DNA of 64,000 nucleotides from Rhodospirillaceae bacterium (GCA_018662005.1 JABJHA010000032.1:62001-126000); one strand, 5' to 3'. Shown: positions 23,755 to 33,868, counted from the stretch's first letter. Notes: generated from the sequence alone by a model not told the origin. Program-made: numbers and translations.

Positions 23755-26265
23755 TCAACCGAATGGTTTCCACAGCAAAATCAACTTTGGCAGCACCGTG
23801 AGTGCCGCCAAAAGGGCGATGAACATTGCCGCCCCGGTCAACACACCAAAATAGATCGTGGGGATGAAGTTGGACAACACCAGGCTGGAGAAGCCGATGA
23901 TGATCGTCACGGTCGTATAGACCATCGCTTTACCGATACTGGAATGGCAAATTTTCATGGTCTGCTCGTAATTGCGCGTATGGGCATACTCTTCCCTGAA
24001 ACGGTAGATGTAGTGAATACCATCATCGACGGCGATGCCGATGGTGATCGCAGCGATTGTAATGGTCATCATGTCCAGGGGGATTCCAACCCATCCCATG
24101 ACGCCCAAAATAACCCCGGCACTCAGCAGGTTCGGCAGAAGGCCGATAACAGCCAAGGTCATTGACCGGAACAACACCATGAACATGATCCCAATACCCA
24201 GCATCACGACCCCGATGGACTTGATCTGCGATGAGAACAGACTTTGCAGCATGTTGTTGTAAAGCACGAGCATCCCACTAACGGTTACGTCCTTGATCAG
24301 GAGTTTATAGTCGGCGAGCTGCTCAAATCCGTTCTCCTCGCCTAAGTCACGGCGCACTTTCTCCAGCAATTCCTTGCGGTGAAGATCCGGTTTTGAATCC
24401 ACTACACGCGTCATGACCCGTACTTCGTTGTCATTGATGGAGACGTATGGTTCGATGAGAATCTTTTTTACCGACTTAGGTATCTTGGTATACAGCAGGG
24501 CCATATCCATGCCATCCAGCTCTTTTTCGGCAATCTTTTCAACAACTCTGACCGATGATGCGAGCGAGAGCACCTTGCCAATTTCGGGCAATCCGTCCAG
24601 ATAGTCATGTGCTTTTTTGACGAGCTGGACCTTGGTCGGCGTAAACCATAATTCCGGCTGGGTGCGCAGCACTTCCATGTACGCACGTTCCTCCCGTATC
24701 TCTTCCTCGGTCATCTCTGCAAGATCTTCAGGTGTCAATTCTTCGACGTCATCCTCGAATTTTATCAGTATTTCCAACGGCGTTGTTCCGCCGAGTTCTT
24801 CATCGACGAGCTTGAGACCTTGATAAATTTCGGTGTCCTCGCTGAAGTAATTGATGAAGCTGTTTTCGACACGCAGCATGCTGATCCCCGCTGCGCTAAC
24901 GATGGCCAACAATACCGCTAAAACAAGAATCTTGTTACCCTGGAACTCGGTCAATCGCGCCAGATATTCAGGTAAGAAAAACCGGACCTCTTCAACGATG
25001 GTCGGAGGTTCGCTTTTTCTCATCATCAACAGCAGTGATGGAAACAGCAGAAACGAGGTCGCAAACGTCACCGCCAATCCGGCGCTCATCATCCATCCGA
25101 AGTCGATGACCGGTTTGATATCGCTGACAACCAGAGAGCCAAAACCGATGATGGACGTCAGCGCGGTGTACAGACAGGGTTTTACCATTTTATGGATGGT
25201 GGTTCTAACCAGCGCCAACTGATCGTCATCATGATGATCCCGATGCAGCTGTAGGTAACGCACGATCAAGTGAATGTTCATCGAGAGGGTGATAATCAAC
25301 ATCAGGGCAAGAAAATTGGATGAGATAATGGTGACCTTCCAACCGGTCAAGCCGAGAACCCCGATCATGATCAGTCCGGCGTAAAAGCAGCTGAGCAGGG
25401 GGAGCACGATCCAGCGCACTTTTCGGAAGATGGCGGCGAGTATGATAACCAGTAATACCAGAACACCGCCCCCGAAGACGATCAGATCGTTGCGCACGAA
25501 TGTCACCATGTCGTCGGAAATCATCGGCAAACCGCCGAGATGTACAGCGCCGTATTGGCGGTACGGCTTGATGATGTTTCTGATGTGGGAGATGTCCAGA
25601 TGACGCTGTTTGCTTACCGCTTCATGAACCTGATCGTATTCAGCCGAGATGCGTTTCAGGGTTTGCGTCTCTTCGGCCGAGAGACCGGTATCACGCTTTT
25701 TCTCCCGCAACTGGCCTCGGGACTTTAGCAAGCGATCGTACTGTTCATTCTCAACCAGTTCCAACAGCAGGGCAGTGGTTCGGCCATCCGTGCTGAGGAT
25801 GAGATCGCGGTAAATGTAGTTATTGATCAGCTCGTCCTTAGCCTCGGCCCGATCGATACCGGGTTTCTCCAGGCTCGGCATATCGTTGAGCATTTTCTGA
25901 ATATCTTGATTCGGGCTGTTGAATAAAGGGGCGTCGAGGATCGTGAACAGCGAGTTCACGCTGGCGACTTTCTTGATCTCGTCACGCAGTTTCTTCAAAG
26001 GTTCCAATGCCCGATCCGAGAAGAGATCTTCATCGGGTGTGTAGGTGACAATGAGCAAGTCGCTGCTCGGATATCGCTCGTAGATTTTCCGGAATACCTT
26101 GAGGTCTACATCGTCTTCTAGCAACAAGGTATCGGCCGACGCGTCCAGCTTGAAGTCTTTTGCGTTATAACTGAAGAAAGCCAGAATTGAGAGCAGCACA
26201 ACCAGGACCAACTTGGGATTGTGAAGCACCAGCGTGTCATAGGCTTGCACGATACGAGACGTCAT
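23755..26265 (-). CDS. RND-superfamily transporter (MMPL/HAE3 type)
   Basis: 836 residues. It has an N-terminal membrane helix (about 16-34), a large extracytoplasmic loop, a first five-helix block around 240-410 (VFGGGVLVLLVIILAAIF, ALMLIITLSMNIHLIVRY), another helix near 440, a second acidic loop, and a second block around 680-830 with GIAVDDGIHYIYRFREEY. The duplicated one-plus-five helix pattern and sterol-sensing-like domain fit the HAE3/MMPL family, which exports lipids, hopanoids or hydrophobic compounds. No adaptor or outer-membrane gene is adjacent. The substrate cannot be read from the sequence. Confidence 0.88.
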   Translation of the reverse strand: MTSRIVQAYDTLVLHNPKLVLVVLLSILAFFSYNAKDFKLDASADTLLLEDDVDLKVFRKIYERYPSSDLLIVTYTPDEDLFSDRALEPLKKLRDEIKKVASVNSLFTILDAPLFNSPNQDIQKMLNDMPSLEKPGIDRAEAKDELINNYIYRDLILSTDGRTTALLLELVENEQYDRLLKSRGQLREKKRDTGLSAEETQTLKRISAEYDQVHEAVSKQRHLDISHIRNIIKPYRQYGAVHLGGLPMISDDMVTFVRNDLIVFGGGVLVLLVIILAAIFRKVRWIVLPLLSCFYAGLIMIGVLGLTGWKVTIISSNFLALMLIITLSMNIHLIVRYLQLHRDHHDDDQLALVRTTIHKMVKPCLYTALTSIIGFGSLVVSDIKPVIDFGWMMSAGLAVTFATSFLLFPSLLLMMRKSEPPTIVEEVRFFLPEYLARLTEFQGNKILVLAVLLAIVSAAGISMLRVENSFINYFSEDTEIYQGLKLVDEELGGTTPLEILIKFEDDVEELTPEDLAEMTEEEIREERAYMEVLRTQPELWFTPTKVQLVKKAHDYLDGLPEIGKVLSLASSVRVVEKIAEKELDGMDMALLYTKIPKSVKKILIEPYVSINDNEVRVMTRVVDSKPDLHRKELLEKVRRDLGEENGFEQLADYKLLIKDVTVSGMLVLYNNMLQSLFSSQIKSIGVVMLGIGIMFMVLFRSMTLAVIGLLPNLLSAGVILGVMGWVGIPLDMMTITIAAITIGIAVDDGIHYIYRFREEYAHTRNYEQTMKICHSSIGKAMVYTTVTIIIGFSSLVLSNFIPTIYFGVLTGAAMFIALLAALTVLPKLILLWKPFG

Positions 26266-26655
26266 GAAGTTTCCTCTTTGAGCAATGCCGATACAGCCAG
26301 GGGAGAAACGATGTTAGTTGTTGGTGTGCACTCATTTCCAGAGGGGTGAAGATTCTCGTCAGCCGGCCGGTTCGGATCGCCGCCTAGCGGTCAATACTTG
26401 CATTCCCCAGATGACCACTTTAGTCGACATTCCACAGATTGCATCAAAATTCGGGAGAACCGTATTGTCGTTACACCGCCAAGGGAATTACAGCTTTTCG
26501 CCAGCCAGCCAATGGCCGGATCAGCCGGGTGATCAACGTGGCGTTTGCTGGGTTGCTCATGGTGTCTGTTGTGATCACGGTACTGTTATAGGATTTAGCA
26601 TATCGGTTCTTTATAATGGCTCTCGATATTCCCCAGGATCCGCAGGAGGTTGGAT
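26266..26655. other. 390-bp spacer without a convincing gene
   Basis: Intergenic region between the divergent RND exporter and DUF6687-like genes. One plus-strand frame ends at about 26590 with a hydrophobic stretch (VAFAGLLMVSVVITVLL) but has no clear start or RBS, so it is not called. CAGGAGG at 26642-26648 is the RBS of the next gene. Confidence 0.5.
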
Positions 26656-27672
26656 ATGGTTGAGTCTGGTCATCTTCAATTTGTCCCTTACGAAGAGTTA
26701 GGTGACAGGGCTAATATTATTGTCGATGGGGCAGCCAATAGAGGAACGGAAATTACACTTTCCCATTGGCCGAAGAGTGGCTGTCCGAAGGCCTTGAAAG
26801 CTGATAGCTCGGCGGAAATTGTTTTTAATTATCTGGCCTGCCCCGAGCTTCATGCTGCTGCTTCTGCAGTTTCCAACAACCATTTCGATCAGGATGGGCT
26901 GGTTGGCCTCTATAGTCTGATTAATCCAATAAAGGCTTTTGCCAATCGCGACTTGTTGATCGATGTGGCTCAGGCTGGTGATTTCGCCATCTATCAGGAC
27001 CGCCGGGCGGCAAGAATAGCCTTTACATTGGCGGCATATGCCCAGGGCGAAGTCTCGCCCCTTGATAGCGCAATATTTGCTCTCCCTTATGAAGAAAAAT
27101 GCGCCGCCCTTTATCAGAAAATGATCCCCCTTTTGGATGAAATTATCGAAGACCTTGCTTCCTTTGAGCACTATTGGCATGAAGAAGATCAACACCTTTC
27201 AGAAAGTGAAGCACTAATACGCCAGGGCCGTGTCGAGATCGAAGAAATCAAGGAACTCGACTTGGCCATTATCACCCTACCCAAAGAAATAAAAACAGGC
27301 CTGGCGCGTCGCTTTAGCCAAGACCTGATGACCCTTCTTCATCCTATGGCGATCCATAACAAGACAGTTTGCAACCGTATTCTGAGGGTCCAGGAAAACC
27401 GATATTCCTTCACCTATCGCTATGAAAGCTGGGTCCAGTTTATCTCGGCACCACCCTTGCCAAGGGCAGACCTCTCGCCCTTGGCAGAAGAGCTAACAAA
27501 GGATGAACCCGGAGACGCAGTTTGGCTGTTTGATGAGGTCTCCGACCTTGCCCCGCAGATGACCTTAAGCGGCAATAATGTGAGCGCTATCCCGGTGGAC
27601 AAATTCAAAAAGCGACTCATTGATTTTCTGGCCACTGCCCCATCTGCCTGGGATCCTTTTGACCGGGATTGA
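26656..27672 (+). CDS. DUF6687-like protein of unknown function
   Basis: 338 residues from ATG at 26656, with CAGGAGG 7 nt upstream. The N-terminal block (FVPYEELGDRANIIVDGAANRGTEITLSHWP, then SAEIVFNYL, SNNHFDQDGLVGLYSLINP and DLLIDVAQAGDFAIY) is the hallmark of a poorly studied family I know as DUF6687. The NHFDQDGL motif recalls the Asp/His-rich DHH phosphoesterase sites, so a metal-dependent hydrolase is possible but unproven. No membrane segment or signal peptide is seen. It is transcribed alone, followed by an intergenic repeat and the SLC13 carrier. Confidence 0.75.
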   Translation: MVESGHLQFVPYEELGDRANIIVDGAANRGTEITLSHWPKSGCPKALKADSSAEIVFNYLACPELHAAASAVSNNHFDQDGLVGLYSLINPIKAFANRDLLIDVAQAGDFAIYQDRRAARIAFTLAAYAQGEVSPLDSAIFALPYEEKCAALYQKMIPLLDEIIEDLASFEHYWHEEDQHLSESEALIRQGRVEIEEIKELDLAIITLPKEIKTGLARRFSQDLMTLLHPMAIHNKTVCNRILRVQENRYSFTYRYESWVQFISAPPLPRADLSPLAEELTKDEPGDAVWLFDEVSDLAPQMTLSGNNVSAIPVDKFKKRLIDFLATAPSAWDPFDRD

Positions 27673-27718
27673 AAATATCAGGCACCGGGTCCGGCCAATG
27701 TCCAATTCATGGCGATCA

Positions 27719-27791
27719 ATGTCCGCTTAGCGTAAAAAAGAAGACATTATGTGGTCATGGCTGACACATCGGGTTTTAGCCATAAGCGGAC
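27719..27791. repeat. Intergenic AGCGGACAT repeat, copy 6
   Basis: ATGTCCGCTTAGCG is followed by AAGACATTATGTGGTCATGG and GGGTTTTAGCCATAAGCGGAC. It separates the DUF6687-like gene from the SLC13 carrier gene. Confidence 0.7.
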
Positions 27792-27867
27792 CAACAATTC
27801 ACCTTACCTCACATTTATCGACATTATTTATTGGGTTTTAGCTCAGGAGATAGTGTAGTCACAATAT

Positions 27868-29313
27868 ATGAACCAGACCACGGACCCCACGAAGAGATCC
27901 TTAAGGCCTGTCACGGTGCTCGCCGGAACCATTTTGGGCATGGGGATCATTGTGTCGCCCGTGCCGGAAGGTTTTTCGCCTGATGCCTGGAAGGTGCTGG
28001 GCGTGACTCTCTGGATGGCTTTTTGGTGGTTGACCGAGGCCTTGCCGATTGCCGTTACGGCCCTCATGCCCCTGATCATCTTCCCGGTCCTGGGGATTTT
28101 CGATTTCAAAACGTTGGCCGTGTCCTACGCCCACCCACTGATTTTCTTGTTCATGGGTGGTTTCATCATCGCCAAGGCCATTGAGGCTTGGAACCTGCAC
28201 CGGCGCATTGCCCTCCTGATTGTGCGGGCCTTTGGCACAAGGCCTGATTATCTGATCGCAGGTTTTATGTTGGCCACGGCTATTTTGAGCATGTGGGTCA
28301 GTAATACGGCGACCACGGTCATGATGTTGCCCATCGCCATTTCCATCATCGGGGTGCTGAACGAAAAAGAAGAACCGCAGATCGCCGCCAATACGGCGAC
28401 GGCCCTTCTGTTGGCCATCGCCTATTCGGCCAGTATCGGAGGGGTTGGTACCTTGGTGGGGTCACCGCCCAACGCTCTGCTTGCTGCCTTCGTCCAGGAA
28501 CAGTTCGGCATTGAGCTGGGATTCGCCAAATGGATGACCATTGGCTTACCAGTGGTCTTTATCATGCTTCCGTTGTCCTGGCTGTTGTTGACCCGGGTCA
28601 CTTGTCCGGTAGCGCGCCGTTCAATTCCCGGCGCCGATGAAATTATCAAGCAAGAAACGGAAGCCTTGGGGCCCATGTCCATTGAGGAAAAGCGAGTGCT
28701 GGCCGTTTTTGTGCTAACGGCTTTATGCTGGATTTTCCGGCCCCTGATCAGCGTTGCCTTTCCCTACATGGGTTTGACCGATTCCGGCATTGCCCTAATC
28801 GGCGCGCTGTCGCTTTTCATTATTCCCACCGGCAAGGGAAACGGAGGCAGCCTTATGACATGGCCCCGGGCCGTCTCGCTGCCATGGGGTATATTGCTGC
28901 TTTTCGGTGGCGGTCTGAGTTTGGCCGGGGCCATTGCCAATAGCGGACTGGCCGGTACTATCGGCGGCGGTCTGACCGGTTTGGGAAATTTTCCGGCCAT
29001 CGTTCTGGTGGCTGTCGTAACGGCAATGATCGTCTTTCTGACCGAGATCACTTCTAACACGGCGACCACGGCAATCTTCCTGCCCATCGTCGCCACGGTG
29101 GCGGTAAGTGCCGGTATCGCTCCCCTGGAACTCATCGTCCCCGTGGCCCTGGCGGCTTCCTGTGCTTTCATGATGCCAGTTGCGACCCCGCCCAACGCCA
29201 TAGTTTTTGCCAGCGAGCGGTTGACCGTGGCCCAGATGGCCAGGGCGGGTTTCCTCCTTAACATAATTGCTATTTCCGTGATTATTTTTGTCACCTGGGC
29301 CTTGCTGGGCTAA
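27868..29313 (+). CDS. SLC13-family (DASS) sodium:dicarboxylate/sulfate symporter
   Basis: 481 residues with about 11-12 membrane segments. The two inverted halves each show the SNT sodium/substrate motif: MWVSNTATTVMMLPIA near residue 150 and TEITSNTATTAIFLPI near 395. EALPIAVTALMPLIIFP near 55 and the C-terminal FMMPVATPPNAIVFAS are also DASS signatures. Such carriers import succinate, malate, fumarate, citrate or sulfate with sodium in the inner membrane. C4-dicarboxylate use would fit the local central-carbon genes, but the substrate is not fixed by sequence. The start at 27868 lacks a strong RBS. Confidence 0.92.
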   Translation: MNQTTDPTKRSLRPVTVLAGTILGMGIIVSPVPEGFSPDAWKVLGVTLWMAFWWLTEALPIAVTALMPLIIFPVLGIFDFKTLAVSYAHPLIFLFMGGFIIAKAIEAWNLHRRIALLIVRAFGTRPDYLIAGFMLATAILSMWVSNTATTVMMLPIAISIIGVLNEKEEPQIAANTATALLLAIAYSASIGGVGTLVGSPPNALLAAFVQEQFGIELGFAKWMTIGLPVVFIMLPLSWLLLTRVTCPVARRSIPGADEIIKQETEALGPMSIEEKRVLAVFVLTALCWIFRPLISVAFPYMGLTDSGIALIGALSLFIIPTGKGNGGSLMTWPRAVSLPWGILLLFGGGLSLAGAIANSGLAGTIGGGLTGLGNFPAIVLVAVVTAMIVFLTEITSNTATTAIFLPIVATVAVSAGIAPLELIVPVALAASCAFMMPVATPPNAIVFASERLTVAQMARAGFLLNIIAISVIIFVTWALLG

Positions 29314-29339
29314 GCCCCTCCTGTGACCGGAAAGCGGTA

Positions 29340-29394
29340 ATGTCCGTACGGGGTCAGAAACAGACTAAATCAACTGCACGAATTGACTTCCGCC
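29340..29394. repeat. Intergenic AGCGGACAT repeat, copy 7 (degenerate)
   Basis: ATGTCCGTACGGGGTCAGAAACAG is followed by AATTGACTTCCGCCCGCC. The same ATGTCCG...AATTGACTTCCGCC order recurs in copy 9 at 43228, so the family has a second subtype. It lies between two convergent genes. Confidence 0.55.
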
Positions 29395-29459
29395 CGCCGG
29401 CGTTCGGAATACTGTGCATCTCCTGGTCCAACACTTGCCGACGCTCAGGGTTGCCTTAT

Positions 29460-31412
29460 CTACAAGGCCCGGGCAACATTCATGCCTTCGAAAATAGCCT
29501 CTTCAGCGGAGCGCGGGCTGCGGCAGTCTCCTGCTGTATGGATCCTGATGCCGCTATCGCGCAACGCGTCCTCAAGATCGGTGAGCGGCCGATGGCCCTG
29601 CGCGATGACGAGGGTATCCATCCCGCCGCATTCCACGGCTTCGCCTGACAGGGAGTGCATGAAGAAGGCCGTATCGTCAGCCGCGCCGAAAAAGCGCACA
29701 TAGGGAATAACCTCGACACCGAGTTTGTGAAGCTCGCCGGCCCAATGCCAGCGCAAGTATTTTTGCAGGTTCTGTCCCGCCATTTCGCCATCAACGCACA
29801 GACGCACGTATGAACCGTCCCGCGCCAGTTTCTCCGCGACCCCCAACCCTACCCAGTCGCAGCGCCAGTCGACGATGACAACCGACGCGCCGGGATTGGT
29901 TTCGCCTTTCAATATCTGCCAAACGTCAACTGCGTGGACGGTGTTCTCTATTTCAAGTTCGGGCCAATATGGAACGGCGCCCGTCGCAACGATAACATCG
30001 TCGGGCCGCTCGGCCTCGATGACGTTTCTGTCCACGGGGATGTTCAATCTGACCTCCACGCCGGCCAGTTCCATCTCGCGTTTCAGATTGTCGACAATGA
30101 CGCCGAATTCGCTTCTTCCCGGCAACATCTGCGCCAGCAAGGTTTGGCCACCCAGCACACCTGATTTTTCAAAGAGCGTAACCTTGTGGCCACGCTCGGC
30201 TGCCACGGCAGCGGCCTTCATACCGGCCGGGCCGCCGCCGGCGACAAGGACACGCTTCGATGTTTCCGTTTTTGGAAGGGGTGGAAGTTCCCGCTCACGG
30301 CCGGAAACGGGGTTCTGAATGCAGGAGATGCGAATACCCATATGGTAATGGCCGATGCATGCCTGATTGCAGCCGATGCACGCGCGGATATCGTCAAGCC
30401 GCCCTGCTTGGGCCTTGTTAGACATTTCGGGGTCGGAAATCATGGCGCGGGTCATGCCGCACATGTCGGCCTGGCCGTGTTCAAGGATCTGCTCGGCAAG
30501 CTGCGGCTGGTTGATGCGGCCCGCGACGAAGACAGATTTCCTGACGCCCGCCTTTATTGCGCCTGCCTTGGGCGCCAGATAGGCATGGTCGATCATCATC
30601 GGGGGGACCACGTGAACGGACCCGGCAAGTCCCATCATGGAGCCGGTTGTGACGTTCAAATAGTCGAGCTCAGGTTCCTCGTTCAGACGGTGGCAAATTT
30701 GCAGCCACGCGGCCTCGTCGAGACCGTCAGGTTCGTGCTCATCGGCCGAAATGCGCAACCCGATGACCTTGTCGGGGCCAACCTCTTTCCGGGTGGCATT
30801 GATGATCTCGAAAAGAAACCGAAACCGGTTTTCTTCGGATCCACCAAACTCATCGCCACGGAAATTGGTCTGTGGATTAAGGAACTGGGCGATAAGCATG
30901 CCGTGGCTGGCGGTCAGTTCCATGCCATCCAGACCAGCTTCGGCCATGCGACCGGCTGCTCTGGCGAAGCAATCGATGATATGCCAGACATATTGCGTCG
31001 ACATGGTGCGCGGCATGCAGTGGAACCTGTGATCGGGCACCATGGACGGTGCGTGGGCGACACGCTGCATGCCGTCCTGCGTATAGGAAATACGGCCACC
31101 GTGGTTGATCTGGCCGAAGACCTTCGTTCCGTGCCTGTGCACCGCGTCCGCGACCATGCGGTATCCGGGGATGCAATCATCGTTGCTGGTGTTCAGGTAA
31201 TACGATTCCGCTACCTCGTCATCCACCGGGCGCGACGATTCCATGATGATGAGACCGGCCCCGCCGCGTGCGCGTGCTTCGTGATACGCCGCCATGTCCT
31301 CGGAAGGTGCGCCGTTCCTGGCCAGGATGGTTTGGTGCGAAGACGAAAATATCCGGTTTTTAATCTCCAGCCCTCGGATTTCGTGAGGTGTGAAGAGGTG
31401 TTTAAACGTCAT
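29460..31412 (-). CDS. NADH:flavin oxidoreductase / 2,4-dienoyl-CoA reductase-type iron-sulfur flavoprotein
   Basis: 650 residues, full length for the trimethylamine dehydrogenase/FadH group. Residues 1-330 form the FMN TIM barrel of the Old Yellow family (TFKHLFTPHEIRGLEIKNRIF, GQINHGGRI, HGMLIAQFLNPQTNFRGDEFGG). The [4Fe-4S] motif follows (CIGCNQACIGHYHMG, then SCIQNP). A C-terminal FAD/NAD domain starts with RVLVAGGGPAGMKAAAVAAERG. It passes electrons from NAD(P)H through FAD and the cluster to FMN, reducing enoyl-type substrates, or works as a demethylase. The monocistronic setting gives no substrate. GTG/ATG choice is not an issue: ATG at 31412. Confidence 0.9.
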   Translation of the reverse strand: MTFKHLFTPHEIRGLEIKNRIFSSSHQTILARNGAPSEDMAAYHEARARGGAGLIIMESSRPVDDEVAESYYLNTSNDDCIPGYRMVADAVHRHGTKVFGQINHGGRISYTQDGMQRVAHAPSMVPDHRFHCMPRTMSTQYVWHIIDCFARAAGRMAEAGLDGMELTASHGMLIAQFLNPQTNFRGDEFGGSEENRFRFLFEIINATRKEVGPDKVIGLRISADEHEPDGLDEAAWLQICHRLNEEPELDYLNVTTGSMMGLAGSVHVVPPMMIDHAYLAPKAGAIKAGVRKSVFVAGRINQPQLAEQILEHGQADMCGMTRAMISDPEMSNKAQAGRLDDIRACIGCNQACIGHYHMGIRISCIQNPVSGRERELPPLPKTETSKRVLVAGGGPAGMKAAAVAAERGHKVTLFEKSGVLGGQTLLAQMLPGRSEFGVIVDNLKREMELAGVEVRLNIPVDRNVIEAERPDDVIVATGAVPYWPELEIENTVHAVDVWQILKGETNPGASVVIVDWRCDWVGLGVAEKLARDGSYVRLCVDGEMAGQNLQKYLRWHWAGELHKLGVEVIPYVRFFGAADDTAFFMHSLSGEAVECGGMDTLVIAQGHRPLTDLEDALRDSGIRIHTAGDCRSPRSAEEAIFEGMNVARAL

Positions 31413-31569
31413 GACAAATTCAGAGCTGTTGCGGAAAAGGCTGGATCGAGGATCGGCATTTAAGAACTACGATAAAAGACCGAATTCATCATCGACGCTA
31501 TAGTTAAATTACAGAATTGTCGTTGATACCTAATCTCGCTCACGATTTTAATAAAACCTGAGATAAAGA

Positions 31570-31598
31570 ATGTCCGCTTACCACCTTAAAGCGGACGT
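31570..31598. repeat. Intergenic AGCGGACAT repeat, copy 8 (single hairpin)
   Basis: ATGTCCGCTT and AAAGCGGACGT surround ACCACCTT, a single hairpin with one changed base in the right arm. It sits in the 245-bp spacer between the flavin oxidoreductase start and the end of the Kor/Nfn operon. The rest of that spacer shows nothing else. Confidence 0.75.
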
Positions 31599-31657
31599 AC
31601 TAGTTTTTTATAACGTTTTATCTATCAATAAAATACGCAACGGCCTGTTAAAAAGAT

Positions 31658-33868
31658 TCAATTAAAGGCCTCGGCCCGCGTCATCAATTCCTTGAGGTTC
31701 GGTTCATCGGGATTGACCGGCTGGCCCGGATGGATGATGGCGACCTGGCAACTTTCGGCGGCTAGTACCAATTGCTTGTAGGTGCCGGCATTCAAGTCGG
31801 CTATGTATGCCTGCTTGTTGTCGTCGTAAAGGAACATGTTTTTATTAATTTCCACGCATTCTTCACAGGTGGTGCAGCGGGGCGTTTCGATATAGGGCTC
31901 ATCGGACGACGGCGGCGTGAATTCTTCGCTGACACTCTCCACATCGGTTTCAATTTCATCACTTGTGGCTGTGTCCGGTCCGGTTTGGGCTTCCCGATTT
32001 TCCCTTTCCGCAGCCAATGCCTTCCTGGCGTATGAATTGTCAACGCCGCCCAGTTCCCGAAGACTTCGCCACATCCTGCAACATCGCCGTGCGGCCTGAA
32101 TTAATCTGGCCTCGACGATGACCCGGTGAAGGTCGTTATTTTCGTCAACCATCAGGATGTAAGGAACTTTCCCTGCCGCTTCTGTATCGTCAAATTCCAT
32201 GAACGCGCTTGCCGGAACCATCTGGTCATTCCATTGGGACTTGGGAACGCCGGCGAAGCGCTTGCTATATCGTTCATCCATGGCGGCGAAGTCGACGAAG
32301 GTAAAAGCGATTGTATCGGAAAATTTTTGCAGATCTTTATCTTCGTAGACGAAATCATGAACCGGCCAGTCCATTTCGGGTTGCGGGTTTCCTTCCACCT
32401 GGAAACGGGATTCCCAGTCATATCCGGCGCCCGGGTCGTAGACAAAGGCAGGACATGCACGGGAATCAGTTGCCGCTGCCGCCCGCAGGTAGAGCGGTTT
32501 CTGGGGTGTGTTTTTGGCCGCACGAGATGGTTTTCCCGATTGTCCTGAATAAATGCTGAACAGGGCCGGACCGCGGTGGGTCAATCCCTTAAGGACTTTT
32601 TGGTGCATCCGGTACAGGTCGGCGCCACTGGCCTGAAGGATAAAGACGTCGCTCAGGCCCAATGCCATGGAGGCTAATTGTGATCCCCTGACACCAAATG
32701 AAAGCTGGCCCGAAGCGATTGACAACTGCTCTACGATGTCATCGTTCTGTGCCAGAACCTTGATGGGAAGACCCGAGGAGAGAACCTCCATCAAATCGGC
32801 TTTTTCCTCCTTGGCATCTGTGCAGTTGCGCAGGCAAATAAGATAGGCCGGCAACATGGCGAGATCATCGGCTTCCAGGTAGCGTTCGTCGTAATTGCGG
32901 AAGAACGGGTCATGTGTCGCTTCCTTGTAACGGCTTTCAATTTCCAACTGGGCGATTGTCATGGCCTTGACGAGACTAACCATTTTCGGCAATCGCAACC
33001 GGAATGCCTCCATCGCCGGTGCACAATGGTCAAAAATATAGGTTTGCGTTTTTTTCCGCCGTTTCTTCCCGTTGTTTCCGTTTACTGAAGGGAAAAACTT
33101 CTGCGCATTGAGGGTCGATAGAACGGACTGGATTCGACGCCAGCGTTTTTCAGGCAAGGCCCCGGGTACAAATGCCGTGCCAAGAATATCGGACATGGAA
33201 TTAAAATCGAAAGCCGATTCATAAGATGAACCGACCGTACTTTTAAGGGCTTCGGGGTTAAACGCGGTGGCGGACTTCATCGAGTCGCCTTTAAGAATAT
33301 TCATCAGTTTAAGCGTCAGCTCATCGAGCCTTCTGGAAAACTTGCGCGCCTTTTCTTCCTGAACGGCGTTCCACGCGTGGGACAGGACCTTTTCCGGGGT
33401 GTCCTCATCATAGTCGATAACTTCACCGTTTTCAGGCAGCGCATCGCGGATCGTCTCGAGGATTTTCTCGTCCAGCTTTGGCGCGCCATTGCCACCGCTC
33501 TGCGATAGCAGGTTGCTTTCGGCCAGTTGCCATAATTCGTTTAAGGATCCCTTGTTGCCGTCCTTTACCAGAACCCGGATTTGCTCTTCTAGGCGCAGAG
33601 CGACCTTACGCAGCCGCTCGCCTTCCGTCCCCGTGGACGTGAATTCGCTCAGCATTTCTGTGACAACATCGCAGAGAGAATGAACCCACGGCGTGCCGTT
33701 GCTTCCTTTGAACAGGACCAAAGGAAAATCATAACGGAGTTTAGACAGGTCCCCGTAGCCACTGAGCAATGCTGGTTGAAGACCGCGCCGCCCTATCTCA
33801 AAAAGATCGCCGCCGGAAATTTGCCCGGTAAAATGGAACGTCGACAGTGGTGAATGTATTTCGTTCAT
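31658..33868 (-). CDS. Large protein with C-terminal ferredoxin domain, last gene of the kor/nfn operon
   Basis: 736 residues. The C-terminal 75 residues form a single-cluster ferredoxin (CTTCEECVEINKNMFLY, followed about 40 residues on by ESCQVAIIHPGQPV). The acidic linker before it (about 625-665) is low-complexity. The preceding 600 residues have no motif I can assign securely. A segment at about 400-500 (LKGLTHRGPALFSIYSG...YLRAAAATDSRACPAFVYDP) recalls the C-terminal region of pyruvate:ferredoxin oxidoreductase-type proteins. It lies 50 nt after korB in the same direction, so it probably receives or relays electrons for the 2-oxoacid oxidoreductase. No signal peptide is seen. Function as a dedicated redox partner is inference. 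Confidence 0.75.
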   Translation of the reverse strand: MNEIHSPLSTFHFTGQISGGDLFEIGRRGLQPALLSGYGDLSKLRYDFPLVLFKGSNGTPWVHSLCDVVTEMLSEFTSTGTEGERLRKVALRLEEQIRVLVKDGNKGSLNELWQLAESNLLSQSGGNGAPKLDEKILETIRDALPENGEVIDYDEDTPEKVLSHAWNAVQEEKARKFSRRLDELTLKLMNILKGDSMKSATAFNPEALKSTVGSSYESAFDFNSMSDILGTAFVPGALPEKRWRRIQSVLSTLNAQKFFPSVNGNNGKKRRKKTQTYIFDHCAPAMEAFRLRLPKMVSLVKAMTIAQLEIESRYKEATHDPFFRNYDERYLEADDLAMLPAYLICLRNCTDAKEEKADLMEVLSSGLPIKVLAQNDDIVEQLSIASGQLSFGVRGSQLASMALGLSDVFILQASGADLYRMHQKVLKGLTHRGPALFSIYSGQSGKPSRAAKNTPQKPLYLRAAAATDSRACPAFVYDPGAGYDWESRFQVEGNPQPEMDWPVHDFVYEDKDLQKFSDTIAFTFVDFAAMDERYSKRFAGVPKSQWNDQMVPASAFMEFDDTEAAGKVPYILMVDENNDLHRVIVEARLIQAARRCCRMWRSLRELGGVDNSYARKALAAERENREAQTGPDTATSDEIETDVESVSEEFTPPSSDEPYIETPRCTTCEECVEINKNMFLYDDNKQAYIADLNAGTYKQLVLAAESCQVAIIHPGQPVNPDEPNLKELMTRAEAFN

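Noticed and set aside
26318-26701. 127-codon plus-strand frame upstream of the DUF6687-like gene
   Set aside because: Composition is not protein-like, it overlaps the well-supported next gene start and has no RBS.
30186-31463. 425-codon frame antisense to the flavin oxidoreductase
   Set aside because: It is a high-GC shadow of a clearly recognised gene on the other strand.
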